64,000 nucleotides of DNA from G025836975 sp048751585. GTDB taxonomy: Bacteria; Pseudomonadota; Gammaproteobacteria; Burkholderiales; Burkholderiaceae_B. Location: contig NZ_JAZHOB010000004.1 of NCBI RefSeq assembly GCF_048751585.1, positions 248,001 through 312,000 of the forward strand, read 5' to 3'. The notes under the pieces are model-generated. The model ran no database searches. It saw nothing but the letters and a program-made list of their open reading frames with translations, and was not told the origin of the DNA. The position numbers and the translations under genes were made by a program. Each line of letters begins with the position of its first letter. Position 1 is the first letter of the stretch. Positions 32,587-40,962 of this stretch are shown piece after piece.

Positions 32587-33474
32587 ATGAACAATACGGA
32601 AGAACACGTCGAAGAGACCATCGAGGAGCACGAAGGTCTTATCAAAACGCCCAAGCAGCTGATCGTAACCGTGATTCTGGCCTTCATTGTGCCGATTTTC
32701 ATCATCATGCTGCTCGTCAATCTGGTCGCCGCCAGTTCCGAGATGGGTAGCGGTTCCGATGCACAGACAGCCGAAGCCATTGCCAAGCGCATCCAGCCCG
32801 TTGCCGGATTCAGCCTTGTCGACGCCAACGCGCCCAAAGTATTCAAGACCGGCCAGCAAGTGTTCGAATCGACCTGTACAGCCTGCCACACGGCCGGCGT
32901 GGCGGGCGCGCCCAAGATTGGCGACAGCGCCGCCTGGGCTCCTTTCGTGAAGGCCGGCTACGAAGACATGGTCAAGAATGCCATCCACGGCATCGGCGCC
33001 ATGCCTCCCAAGGGCGGAAACCCATCTCTAAGCGATTTTGAAGTGGCCCGCGCGGTCGTCTACATCGCCAACAAGTCCGGCGCTTCGTTCGACGAGCCCA
33101 AGGAACCCGCCGTGGAAGGCAAGGCCGACGAAGCCGCCAAGCCCGCCGCTGCGGCACCCAAGGCGGAACCCGCTAAAGCAGCCGCCGCACCTGCCGCCAA
33201 AGCCGAAGCGCCCGCCGCTGAAACCGCGGCCATCGATCCGGCCGGCGAAAAACTGTACAAAGCCGTGTGCTTTGCCTGCCACGCCAGCGGCGTAGCCGGC
33301 GCGCCAAAATTCGGCGACAAGGCCGCCTGGTCCAAGTACATTGAAACCGGCATGGATGCGATGGTCCAGAATGCCATTCATGGCGTTGGCGCCATGCCTC
33401 CTCGCGGCGGCTCGCAAGCCTCCGATGCCGAGGTCAAGGCCGCTGTCGAATACATGGTGCACGCCGCCAAGTAA
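32587..33474 (+). CDS. Membrane-anchored dihaem cytochrome c5 family protein
   Basis: 295 aa. An N-terminal anchor (about 25-48) leaves the rest in the periplasm. Two class I cytochrome c domains have CXXCH sites C97-T-A-C100-H101 and C228-F-A-C231-H232; the axial Met of each lies in GAMPPKGG/GAMPPRGG. A linker of about 45 residues rich in Ala, Pro and Lys separates them. Such proteins pass electrons between the bc1 complex and terminal oxidases. A TATAAT at 32460-32465 with a weak -35 (TGCACT, 16-bp spacer) could drive it; AGGA precedes the ATG. It is a single-gene unit ending in a strong terminator. Confidence 0.9.
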   Translation: MNNTEEHVEETIEEHEGLIKTPKQLIVTVILAFIVPIFIIMLLVNLVAASSEMGSGSDAQTAEAIAKRIQPVAGFSLVDANAPKVFKTGQQVFESTCTACHTAGVAGAPKIGDSAAWAPFVKAGYEDMVKNAIHGIGAMPPKGGNPSLSDFEVARAVVYIANKSGASFDEPKEPAVEGKADEAAKPAAAAPKAEPAKAAAAPAAKAEAPAAETAAIDPAGEKLYKAVCFACHASGVAGAPKFGDKAAWSKYIETGMDAMVQNAIHGVGAMPPRGGSQASDAEVKAAVEYMVHAAK

Positions 33475-33493
33475 CCGGCTCAGCATCCAAAAC

Positions 33494-33527
33494 AAAAAGC
33501 CGCGGCATTTTTTTGCCGCGGCTTTTT
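33494..33527. terminator. Bidirectional terminator after cytochrome c5
   Basis: A perfect 14-bp stem (arms begin AAAAAGCCGCGGCA) with a TTTTTT loop. The A-rich 5' side and T-rich 3' side let it stop transcription in both directions between this gene and the convergent dehydrogenase gene. Confidence 0.9.
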
Positions 33528-33602
33528 GCATTGACTGTCCAGAGAATGATTTCTTGACAGAGGCCCGCCTTAATCAGCAGGCCCTCTCTCCCGGTTGCCC
33601 CG

Positions 33603-35138
33603 TCAGCGGGCGATGCAGGCCGGCTCGGCCCGCAAGGACAAGCCCAATTGCACACGGCGCTGCAACCAGGGGCTGGGCCGGTAGCGCATGTCGCCGGTCA
33701 CGCGGTGCATGGCCCGAAGGATCTCGAATACATGCGCAGCGCCCAGGGCATCGCCCATGGACAGCGGACCGCCCTTTGGATAGCCCAGGCCCAGCGACAC
33801 GGCCAGGTCGATATCGGACGGCGTCGCGATGGATTGCTGCGCAATATCGCTGGCCACGTTGACGATGGCCGCCACAATGCGCTGTGCGACAAAACCGGCT
33901 GAATCGTCGATGACTGAAACGGCAGTGCCATCGCTGGCGAGCAAGGCATGGGCGGCATCGCGCCATTTCGGCTGTGTGGCCACCGAGCACATCAACACCC
34001 GGCGCCGGCCTTGCTCCAGACCGAAGAAGGTGTCCAGCGCGACCGTACGCTCGCCATCGAGCTGATGCTCCCCAACGACACTGGCTGTATCTTCGCCATA
34101 CGGCGTCACGATAATCAACGCATCCGCGGGAGCGGTCTCTGCCGCAATGACTGTGGCCCCCAGGCTCTTCAGCAAGGCCGCGGCGCGCTTGTGCCCAATA
34201 GAATGGTAAGGGGCCAGCCAAACCTTCAAATCCTGCGGCAAGACAGGCACGGGCGGCTCCGTGGGCACCTGCTTCTGCCCTTCGGGATAGGCATAGAAGC
34301 CTTCGCCGGTTTTACGGCCCAGCAGCTTGCCCGCCGTGCGGACCGCCGCGATCGGCGAAGGCCGGAAACGCGGCTCATCGTAAAACTGGTGGTAGATGGA
34401 TTCCATGACGGGATGGGATACATCCAGCGCCGTCAGATCCATAAGTTCGAAGGGCCCCATACGAAAACCCGCCTGCTCGCGCATGATCGCGTCGACCTGA
34501 TAGTACGGCGCCACCGATTCCTGTGCCGTCTTCAGGCCTTCGATATTCATGCCTCGGCCGGCATGGTTGACGATGAAGCCGGGCATGTCCTTGGCGCGCA
34601 CAGGCGTATGGCCCATCACGCGCGCCAGGCCCATCAATGCATCGCCCGCCTGGGGGTCGCTGCGCAAGCCGTCGATCACCTCGACGACCTTCATCAATGG
34701 TACGGGATTGAAAAAATGGTAGCCCAGAACGCGCCCGGGCCGCTCGCAGGCCTGCGCAATCGCCGTGATGGACAAGGACGAAGTATTCGATGCCAGGATG
34801 CAGTCGGGTGCGACGATGCCTTCCAATTGGCGAAAGAGATCGCACTTGACGTCAAGGCGCTCGACCACGGCTTCGATGACCAAGTCGGCCCGGGCCATGT
34901 CTTGCAGATCGGAACAAGCCGCGACGCGGGCCAGCGATTCGGCCGCCTGCTGTTCCGATAGCTTTCCCTTGGAGGCAAGCTTGCCCCACATCTGCCGCAG
35001 GTTCTCGCGGGCCGCCTCGATGGCCTGGGCATTCAGATCGAACAACAGCACGTCCAGGCCGGCCTGCGCCGCTATCTGTGCAATGCCTCGCCCCATCGCG
35101 CCCGCGCCCACTATTCCCACCGTCTTGATGCTTTTCAT
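33603..35138 (-). CDS. 3-hydroxyacyl-CoA dehydrogenase (PaaH/PaaC type)
   Basis: 511 aa. N-terminal Rossmann NAD domain (about 5-185) with GAGAMGRGIAQIAAQAG, the HFFNPVPLMKVVEVI block and the catalytic His region; then a 3HCDH C-terminal domain and a second copy (about 395-500, DSAGFVAQRIVAAIVNVASDIA). The duplicated C-terminal layout and length match phenylacetate-pathway PaaH/PaaC, but no other paa genes are here, so a general beta-oxidation role is equally possible. It follows a family III CoA-transferase gene after 43 bp on the same strand. Confidence 0.9.
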   Translation of the reverse strand: MKSIKTVGIVGAGAMGRGIAQIAAQAGLDVLLFDLNAQAIEAARENLRQMWGKLASKGKLSEQQAAESLARVAACSDLQDMARADLVIEAVVERLDVKCDLFRQLEGIVAPDCILASNTSSLSITAIAQACERPGRVLGYHFFNPVPLMKVVEVIDGLRSDPQAGDALMGLARVMGHTPVRAKDMPGFIVNHAGRGMNIEGLKTAQESVAPYYQVDAIMREQAGFRMGPFELMDLTALDVSHPVMESIYHQFYDEPRFRPSPIAAVRTAGKLLGRKTGEGFYAYPEGQKQVPTEPPVPVLPQDLKVWLAPYHSIGHKRAAALLKSLGATVIAAETAPADALIIVTPYGEDTASVVGEHQLDGERTVALDTFFGLEQGRRRVLMCSVATQPKWRDAAHALLASDGTAVSVIDDSAGFVAQRIVAAIVNVASDIAQQSIATPSDIDLAVSLGLGYPKGGPLSMGDALGAAHVFEILRAMHRVTGDMRYRPSPWLQRRVQLGLSLRAEPACIAR

Positions 35139-35181
35139 TTCGTTTGCTCCTGATTTTGCATTGCGCGCCGCGCGAATTCGG

Positions 35182-36402
35182 TTAAGGGGTCAATTCCCGG
35201 ATTTCTTCGTCCGAAAGTCCCAGGCGCTCGCGCAGCACTTTTTCGGTGTGCTCGCCCAGCAAGGGCGCCGCATGCCTGTAGCTGACGGGACTGCCGGAAA
35301 ACCTTAAGGGACTGGCCCCCACAGGCGCCTTTCCGGCGGTGGCATGAGGCAGGGACTGCACCATGCCGCGCGCCCGCACCTGGGGGTTCTCGTATACCTG
35401 ATCTATCGTGTTGATGGGGCCGGCGGGAACGCCAACGCGCTCCAGGGCCTCCAGCCAATGATCGCGCGCCTGCGTTTTCATTGCTTCGACCAGCATGGGC
35501 ACCAGCACCTCGCGATTGATCACGCGATTCGAATTGGTTTTGAACCGAGGGTCGTCGGACAGCCCCGGCCGATCTATGACTCGGCAGTAAGCCTGAAACT
35601 GCGTATCGTTGCCCACGGCGACAATAAGGTGGCCGTCGGCGGCGGCAAACACCTGGTAAGGAACCAGGTTCTGATGCGCATTGCCGGCCCGCCTGGGCGC
35701 AACGCCGGTGGTCATGTAGTTCAGGTTTTGGTTGGCAAGCATGGCGACCTGGCAATCGAGCAGCGCCATGTCTATGTGCTGCCCCAAGCCGCTGCGGGCG
35801 CGTTCGTGCAGCGCGGCCAGTATCCCGACCGTCGAATACATGCCCGTCATCAGGTCGGCCACGGCCACGCCGGCTTTCTGGGGGCCGCCTCCCGGCAAAT
35901 CGTCGCGCTCGCCGGTGATGCTCATCAAGCCGCCCATGCCCTGGATCATGAAGTCGTAGCCCGGCCGGCTGGCGTAAGGGCCGGTTTGGCCGAACCCGGT
36001 AATCGAACAATAGATCAGCGCCGGATTGACCGCCTTGATGCTTTCGTAGTCCAGGCCGTACTTGCGCAAGCCGCCGACCTTGAAGTTCTCGACCAGGATG
36101 TCGCATTGCGCCGCCAGTTCGCGTACCAGTTCCGCACCGCGTTCGCTGGATATATCCAGCGCCACCGATTGCTTGTTCCGGTTTGCCGAGGCGTAGTAGG
36201 CGGCCTCGGTGGTATCGCGGCCCTGCGCATCCTTGATATACGGAGGCCCCCAGCCGCGGGTGTCGTCCCCCGCGCCCGGCCGCTCTATCTTGATGACTTC
36301 GGCGCCCAGGTCGGCCAGATTCTGGGTACACCAGGGGCCCGCCAGCACACGCGTCAAATCAAGAACCCGGATTCCGGTCAAAGGTGCTGGACGTAAAGAC
36401 AT
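35182..36402 (-). CDS. CaiB/BaiF family III CoA-transferase
   Basis: 406 aa from the ATG at 36402 (MSLRPAPLTGIRVLDLTRVLAGP), chosen because family members begin just before this block; the frame runs to a TTG at 36471. Catalytic Asp lies in the region LMTGMYSTVGILAALHERARSG; NFKVGGLRKYGLDYESIKAVNPALIYCSITGFGQTGPY is a family signature. It moves CoA between carboxylates. It is likely co-transcribed with the downstream 3-hydroxyacyl-CoA dehydrogenase and divergent from a flavin oxidoreductase/hydratase pair. The substrate is unknown. Confidence 0.9.
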   Translation of the reverse strand: MSLRPAPLTGIRVLDLTRVLAGPWCTQNLADLGAEVIKIERPGAGDDTRGWGPPYIKDAQGRDTTEAAYYASANRNKQSVALDISSERGAELVRELAAQCDILVENFKVGGLRKYGLDYESIKAVNPALIYCSITGFGQTGPYASRPGYDFMIQGMGGLMSITGERDDLPGGGPQKAGVAVADLMTGMYSTVGILAALHERARSGLGQHIDMALLDCQVAMLANQNLNYMTTGVAPRRAGNAHQNLVPYQVFAAADGHLIVAVGNDTQFQAYCRVIDRPGLSDDPRFKTNSNRVINREVLVPMLVEAMKTQARDHWLEALERVGVPAGPINTIDQVYENPQVRARGMVQSLPHATAGKAPVGASPLRFSGSPVSYRHAAPLLGEHTEKVLRERLGLSDEEIRELTP

Positions 36403-36487
36403 GGCGACTGCGTGCTCGAAAAGTAAAACTGGTATTTTGCCTGATCTGGCGCGGACATGTTTCATGGCCAACCTGCGGCGCCTGATC

Positions 36488-36525
36488 GTATTGTGATTTG
36501 GCCCTAGAATACGTCAACACAATAC
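36488..36525. promoter_or_regulatory. Operator-like inverted repeat between divergent acyl-CoA operons
   Basis: GTATTGTG (36488-36495) and CACAATAC (36518-36525) are perfect inverted repeats with centres 30 bp apart. They lie in the 158-bp gap between the CoA-transferase and flavin-oxidoreductase genes, and may bind a shared regulator not encoded here. Confidence 0.45.
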
Positions 36526-36560
36526 ACCCGCAGGCGAGCCTAGAAAGGAGATTCCCCAGC

Positions 36561-37541
36561 ATGCCACGCAGCACTGTCCAGGAGCTTTACCGCCATCTTG
36601 CACTACCTGTTATTTCAGCACCCATGTTCATCGTTTCGGGGCCCGAGCTCGTCATTGCGCAGTGCGCCAGCGGCATCGTGGGGTCGATGCCGGCACTCAA
36701 TGCTCGCCCGCAAGGCGTCCTGACCCAGTGGCTTACGCAGATCGAGACTGCGCTCACCCAATTGAAGGCTCAGGATCCGCAGCGCGCCATTGCGCCCTAT
36801 GCCATCAATCACATCATCCATAAATCCAATGACAGGCTGGCCGAGGACTTGGCGGTATGCGCTCAGCACAAGGTGCCATTGATCATTACCAGCCTGCGCG
36901 CTCCCGATGACGTCGTCGATACTGTGCATGCCTGGGGCGGCAAGGTGTTCCACGACGTGACCACACTGCGTCACGCCCGGAAAGCGCTGGATGCGGGCGT
37001 GGACGGGCTTATCCTGGTGTGTTCGGGCGCTGGCGGCCACGCGGGCACGCTCAGCCCTTTTGCCCTGCTGGCCGAAGTACGGAAAATATACGATGGCCCG
37101 ATAGCCTTGTCGGGATCGATCACACGCGGGCAGGACATTCTGGCGGCACGGGCCATGGGCGCCGACTTCGCCTACATAGGCACGCGTTTCATCGCCAGCC
37201 CTGAAGCCCGGGCGGATGAGGCCTACAAGCAGATGCTGGTCCAGGCACAGGCCCAAGACATCATCTACACGCCGTTCTTCACCGGCATCCCCGGCAACTA
37301 TCTGAAGCCCAGCATAGCGGCCGCCGGCCTGGACCCCGACAATCTGCCCATCCCCGGCTCGGACCACACCAATTTCGGCACCGGCCGCAGCAAACCCTGG
37401 CGCGACATCTGGGGCGCCGGCCAGGGCGTGGGCAGCATAGACAGCATCCTGCCCGTGGAGCAGATCGTGGAGAACCTCAAGGCCGAATACCGCCAGGCCT
37501 ATATGCAACTGGATGACGGCTTCCAGCGAGGCCGCGCATGA
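36561..37541 (+). CDS. Nitronate monooxygenase-like flavin oxidoreductase
   Basis: 326 aa from the ATG at 36561, preceded by AAGGAG; the frame extends 63 bp upstream without support. TIM-barrel FMN enzyme of the nitronate monooxygenase/2-nitropropane dioxygenase family: LPVISAPMFIVSGPELVIAQ, HKVPLIITSL, ICSGAGGHAG-like VCSGAGGHAGTLSPFALL, and GADFAYIGTRFIAS that binds FMN phosphate. Many family members act on unknown nitronates or as enoyl reductases. Translationally coupled to the downstream hydratase (4-bp overlap). Confidence 0.9.
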   Translation: MPRSTVQELYRHLALPVISAPMFIVSGPELVIAQCASGIVGSMPALNARPQGVLTQWLTQIETALTQLKAQDPQRAIAPYAINHIIHKSNDRLAEDLAVCAQHKVPLIITSLRAPDDVVDTVHAWGGKVFHDVTTLRHARKALDAGVDGLILVCSGAGGHAGTLSPFALLAEVRKIYDGPIALSGSITRGQDILAARAMGADFAYIGTRFIASPEARADEAYKQMLVQAQAQDIIYTPFFTGIPGNYLKPSIAAAGLDPDNLPIPGSDHTNFGTGRSKPWRDIWGAGQGVGSIDSILPVEQIVENLKAEYRQAYMQLDDGFQRGRA

Positions 37542-38278
37542 TCAATATCATCCAGGGCGACTCCTGCGTAACACTGGTCATCGACCGCCCCGAACGGCGC
37601 AATGCGCTGACCAATGCCATGTATGCGGAACTTGACCTGGCCTTGCAGGCCGCGCAGGCGGACGCGGGCTGCAAAGCGGTCATCCTGACCGGCTCGGGCG
37701 GCCATTTCACCGCGGGGAACGATCTGTCCGAGTTTCAAACCGCGCGCAGCGCGGGCGACAGCCCCGCCCTTGCCTTTCTGCGCAGGCTGGCCGGCATCGA
37801 TGTGCCTGTCATCGCAGCGGTGGAGGGCCGCGCCGTCGGAGTCGGAGTGACCCTGCTGCAGCATTGCGACTTCGTCTATGCGGGGCACGATGCCGTGTTC
37901 AGCCTGCCCTTCGTCTCCCTGGGCCTTTGCCCGGAGGGCGGCTCCAGCCTGCTGATGGCGCAAATTGCGGGTGCGCGCCGGGCGGCCGAATGGCTATTGC
38001 TGGGCAGGCCCTTCTCCGCCCGGGAAGCCCAGGACAGCGGCCTCATCACCGCCGCCACCGCCTCCGGCCAAGCGCTGGAGCACGCCAGGCGGATCGCCGC
38101 CGAACTGGCCTCCCAGCCAGGGCAGGCCCTGCGCGACTCGAAGCGGATTCTGCGCAATGCCGGCCGGGCCGCGCTGGATAGGGCCTTCGACGACGAAAGA
38201 GACCTTTTTACCCAAAGGCTGCGCTCGGAAGAAGCGCAGGCGGCATTCCGGCGGTTTTTCGAGAGCAAGAAGAAATAA
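37538..38278 (+). CDS. Enoyl-CoA hydratase/isomerase family protein
   Basis: 246 aa crotonase fold. The oxyanion-hole segments HFTAGNDLSEFQ and AVEGRAVGVGVTLLQHCDFVYA are visible, and FVSLGLCPEGGSSLLM carries a Glu at the usual catalytic position; the second catalytic Glu is not clear, so isomerase or hydrolase chemistry is possible. It overlaps the flavin oxidoreductase gene by 4 bp and probably acts in the same acyl-CoA pathway. Confidence 0.9.
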   Translation: MINIIQGDSCVTLVIDRPERRNALTNAMYAELDLALQAAQADAGCKAVILTGSGGHFTAGNDLSEFQTARSAGDSPALAFLRRLAGIDVPVIAAVEGRAVGVGVTLLQHCDFVYAGHDAVFSLPFVSLGLCPEGGSSLLMAQIAGARRAAEWLLLGRPFSAREAQDSGLITAATASGQALEHARRIAAELASQPGQALRDSKRILRNAGRAALDRAFDDERDLFTQRLRSEEAQAAFRRFFESKKK

Positions 38279-38360
38279 GCTCCAATTACCTGTGGAATCG
38301 GAGCGGTGGACCGGCCCCGCCGCATGTTTTGGGACCGATAAACCACACTTTCCGACTAAT

Positions 38361-38445
38361 TAGGGTTTACCCCTAGCTTTTACCTAGGGTTAACCCTATA
38401 ATTACTTATGTCAGCACATAACATTCTGTTCTGTCAGCACATAAC
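38361..38445 (+). promoter_or_regulatory. Promoter with tandem palindromes and direct repeats for the small gene at 38465
   Basis: A TATAAT (38397-38402) overlaps a perfect 14-bp palindrome TAGGGTTAACCCTA (38385-38398); a related imperfect site TAGGGTTTACCCCTA lies at 38361-38375. A 14-bp direct repeat TGTCAGCACATAAC occurs at 38409-38422 and 38432-38445, 23 bp apart. TAGCTT (38374-38379), 17 bp before the TATAAT, is a weak -35. Confidence 0.6.
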
Positions 38446-38464
38446 CTTAATAGGTGAGGTAATT

Positions 38465-38698
38465 ATGTCGGATCTTTCTTTCAACCAGTACAGCCGTTTG
38501 AGTGACTCTCTTGAGCGTGACTTGATGCGTAAAGCATTGACTGATGGAGAGTCTATTTCGATCGTTACCGCGGGCAAGAAGGCGCTGGCGTCCGTCAAGA
38601 AAGGCGTAATCGCCGTGTCCAACTACATGATCGCCGTTACGAAGGCCATGGACGAGGCACGTGCCAAAGATGCGCGTTTTTCCCGGGCGCAGTGGTAA
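38465..38698 (+). CDS. Small hypothetical protein with elaborate promoter
   Basis: 77 aa starting at the ATG 38465, which has GAGG 5 nt upstream; an in-frame ATG at 38408 falls in the repeat region and is less likely. The protein is polar, with no signal peptide: an N-terminal stretch (LSDSLERDLMRKALTDGESISIV) followed by a probable amphipathic helix (KKALASVKKGVIAVSNYMIAVTKAMDEARAK). It is flanked by a complex control region and its own terminator, and the surrounding DNA is less GC-rich than its neighbours. I do not recognise the family. Confidence 0.7.
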   Translation: MSDLSFNQYSRLSDSLERDLMRKALTDGESISIVTAGKKALASVKKGVIAVSNYMIAVTKAMDEARAKDARFSRAQW

Positions 38699-38741
38699 AT
38701 CCCGGAATCACGATCGAGCGCTGAAACTGGCGCTGTAGGCT

Positions 38742-38775
38742 AAAAGCCTGCCCATTTGGGTAGGCTTTTGTTTTT
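38742..38775 (+). terminator. Terminator of the small gene
   Basis: AAAAGCCTGCCC (38742-38753) pairs with GGGTAGGCTTTT (38758-38769) with one G-T wobble, then GTTTTT. Confidence 0.8.
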
Positions 38776-38815
38776 CTGAGCCGGTGCAAACCAACCCCCT
38801 CGCGCGTAAGAGGCA

Positions 38816-40951
38816 TCAAGGTTTGTTCAACATGGCCTTGAGCATTCCCAGCCGCTCTTTGGGACTTAAAGACTGAGTCGCGGGATCCTCGCTTGCCGCA
38901 ACACCGCCCAAGCCCATTTCCTCGATAAAGCGCGAGCGCTCGCGCACTACATATTCGCGGGCTCGGCGGCGCTTCTTGCACCAAGTCAGGTGCAGGCTGC
39001 GCTGGGCACGCGTAATGCCCACATACATCAGCCTGCGCTCCTCCTGAACGCGCAGGGCAAGCGCCTCGGCGGCTGTGGCCGGATCCAGGTCTTCTTCGTC
39101 CCGGCCCAGGTGGGGCAGCAAACCCTCTTCGACCCCCACCAGGTAGACATGGGGATATTCCAGGCCTTTGGATGCGTGCAAGGTCGATAGCTTGACGGCA
39201 TCGGGCTCGTCGTCGTCGCCCCGCTCCAGCATGGTCACCAGGGCCACGTGCTGGACTAGCTCCAGCAGGCCCATATCGGCCTCATCGGCCTTGCGCTTCA
39301 GCCATCCGACAAACTCCAGCACATTCTGCCAACGATTCTGCGCCGGGCGCTCTTCCAGAGTGTCGTACAAATAGCGCTCGTACTGGATGGCATTCAACAA
39401 GTCGTCCAAAATGGCGCCCGCGGAATCCTGCACCGCGCCGTCCACGCCGGCCACGGCAGAGTCGTCCTGATTATCGACCATCAGGCTGGCCTGGGCCGGA
39501 CGCAAAAGGACGGCCCCCGCCTTGCGCCCCGCACGCGACTGGATGCGTTGTATGAATTCGCCGAATACGAGCAAGGGCTCGAGCTGCTTGCCCGCCAGTT
39601 TTTCCGCCGTATCGATCTCGAAAATCGCCTCGAACAGGGACAGCTGCCGCTCGGCGGCAAATTGGCCCAGGGCCTGCAAGGTGGCCTGCCCTATCCCCCG
39701 TCGGGGGGTGGTGGCCGCCCGGATAAAGGCGGGGTCGTCGCTATCGTTTGCGATAAGGCGCAGATACGCCAGGATGTCGCGGATCTCCGGTTTTTCAAAA
39801 AAGCTCTGGCCGCCCGAGATCGTGTAGGGAATTCGCAAATTGCGCAATGCCTGCTCCAGAATGCGCGCCTGATGATTGCTGCGGTACAAAACCGCAAAAT
39901 CCCGCCATTCGGCCTGCCGCTCGAACCGGGCCGCCGACAGGCGCACCGCGACGGCTTCCGCCTCGGCCTCCTCGTCGTCCATGGGCGTGACCTGTATGGA
40001 CTCGCCCACGCCCAGATCGGACCACAGTTTCTTGCCGAACAGGTTGGGATTCTTGCTGATGACCTGATTGGCCGCAGACAATATCCTTTGCACCGACCGG
40101 TAGTTCTGCTCGAGCTTGATAATCTGCAAGCCGGGGTAATCGGTCGTCAGATTGGCCAGGTTCTCCACCGTTGCGCCGCGCCAGGCGTAGATGGCCTGGT
40201 CGTCGTCGCCCACCGCCGTGAACATGGCGCGCTGCCCTGTCAGCCATTGCACCAGCCGGTACTGGCAGACATTGGTGTCCTGGTATTCGTCCACCAGCAG
40301 GTAATGGACGCGGGCTTGCCAACGCTGCCTGACCTGCTCGTTATTCTCCAGAAGCAAGGCGGGCAGGCGGATCAGGTCGTCGAAATCCACCGACTGATAA
40401 GCCGCCAGGGTGGCGCTATAGCTGCGGTAGACCTTGGCCGCCTCGACTTCACTGGGCGACGATGCGCTGCGATCGGCCGCATCGGGATCCATCAGCGCAT
40501 TCTTCCATAAGGAAATATTCTGCTGGACGGCGCGCAGCCGCGCCTTGTCGGTCGTAGCCAGCAGTTCCTGGATAATCGCCAGGGCGTCGGTGGAATCAAG
40601 AATCGAAAAACTGGGCTTCAGCCCGGCATGTGCGGCCTCTTCACGTAGGAACCGCAAGCCCAGGGAATGGAAGGTGCTGACCGTCAGGCCCTTGGCAAGC
40701 TTGGAGTCGACCAGCAGCTTGACCCGCTCGTTCATTTCGCGGGCGGCCTTGTTGGTAAAGGTAAGCGCCACCACTTGTCTTGCCTGGTAGCCGCACTCGC
40801 GCAGCAGATAGGCGATCTTTTGCGTGATCACGCGTGTCTTGCCGCTACCCGCGCCGGCCAGCACCAGGCATGGGCCGTCCAGATACAACACCGCCTGACG
40901 CTGCATCGCGTTCATGTCCTGTGCAACAGTATGGCCTCGTGACGAATTCAA
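38816..40951 (-). CDS. rep: ATP-dependent DNA helicase Rep
   Basis: 711 aa from a TTG at 40951 that has AGGAAGG 6 nt upstream; an ATG at 40915 is a weaker alternative start. UvrD/Rep superfamily 1 helicase: Q motif and Walker A LAGAGSGKTRVI, motif Ia LTFTNKAAREM, DEYQDTN (Walker B), GDDDQAIYAWRGA, and motif VI VGITRAQRSL. Rep clears proteins ahead of replication forks and loads PriC-type restart. It lies 11 bp downstream of priA on the same strand, joining two replication-restart enzymes. Confidence 0.95.
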   Translation of the reverse strand: MNSSRGHTVAQDMNAMQRQAVLYLDGPCLVLAGAGSGKTRVITQKIAYLLRECGYQARQVVALTFTNKAAREMNERVKLLVDSKLAKGLTVSTFHSLGLRFLREEAAHAGLKPSFSILDSTDALAIIQELLATTDKARLRAVQQNISLWKNALMDPDAADRSASSPSEVEAAKVYRSYSATLAAYQSVDFDDLIRLPALLLENNEQVRQRWQARVHYLLVDEYQDTNVCQYRLVQWLTGQRAMFTAVGDDDQAIYAWRGATVENLANLTTDYPGLQIIKLEQNYRSVQRILSAANQVISKNPNLFGKKLWSDLGVGESIQVTPMDDEEAEAEAVAVRLSAARFERQAEWRDFAVLYRSNHQARILEQALRNLRIPYTISGGQSFFEKPEIRDILAYLRLIANDSDDPAFIRAATTPRRGIGQATLQALGQFAAERQLSLFEAIFEIDTAEKLAGKQLEPLLVFGEFIQRIQSRAGRKAGAVLLRPAQASLMVDNQDDSAVAGVDGAVQDSAGAILDDLLNAIQYERYLYDTLEERPAQNRWQNVLEFVGWLKRKADEADMGLLELVQHVALVTMLERGDDDEPDAVKLSTLHASKGLEYPHVYLVGVEEGLLPHLGRDEEDLDPATAAEALALRVQEERRLMYVGITRAQRSLHLTWCKKRRRAREYVVRERSRFIEEMGLGGVAASEDPATQSLSPKERLGMLKAMLNKP

Positions 40952-40962
40952 TGCCTGCCTTC

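Noticed and set aside
38408..38464. Upstream ATG (38408) for the small 77-aa protein
   Set aside because: It begins within the direct-repeat leader and lacks a ribosome site, whereas the ATG at 38465 has one.
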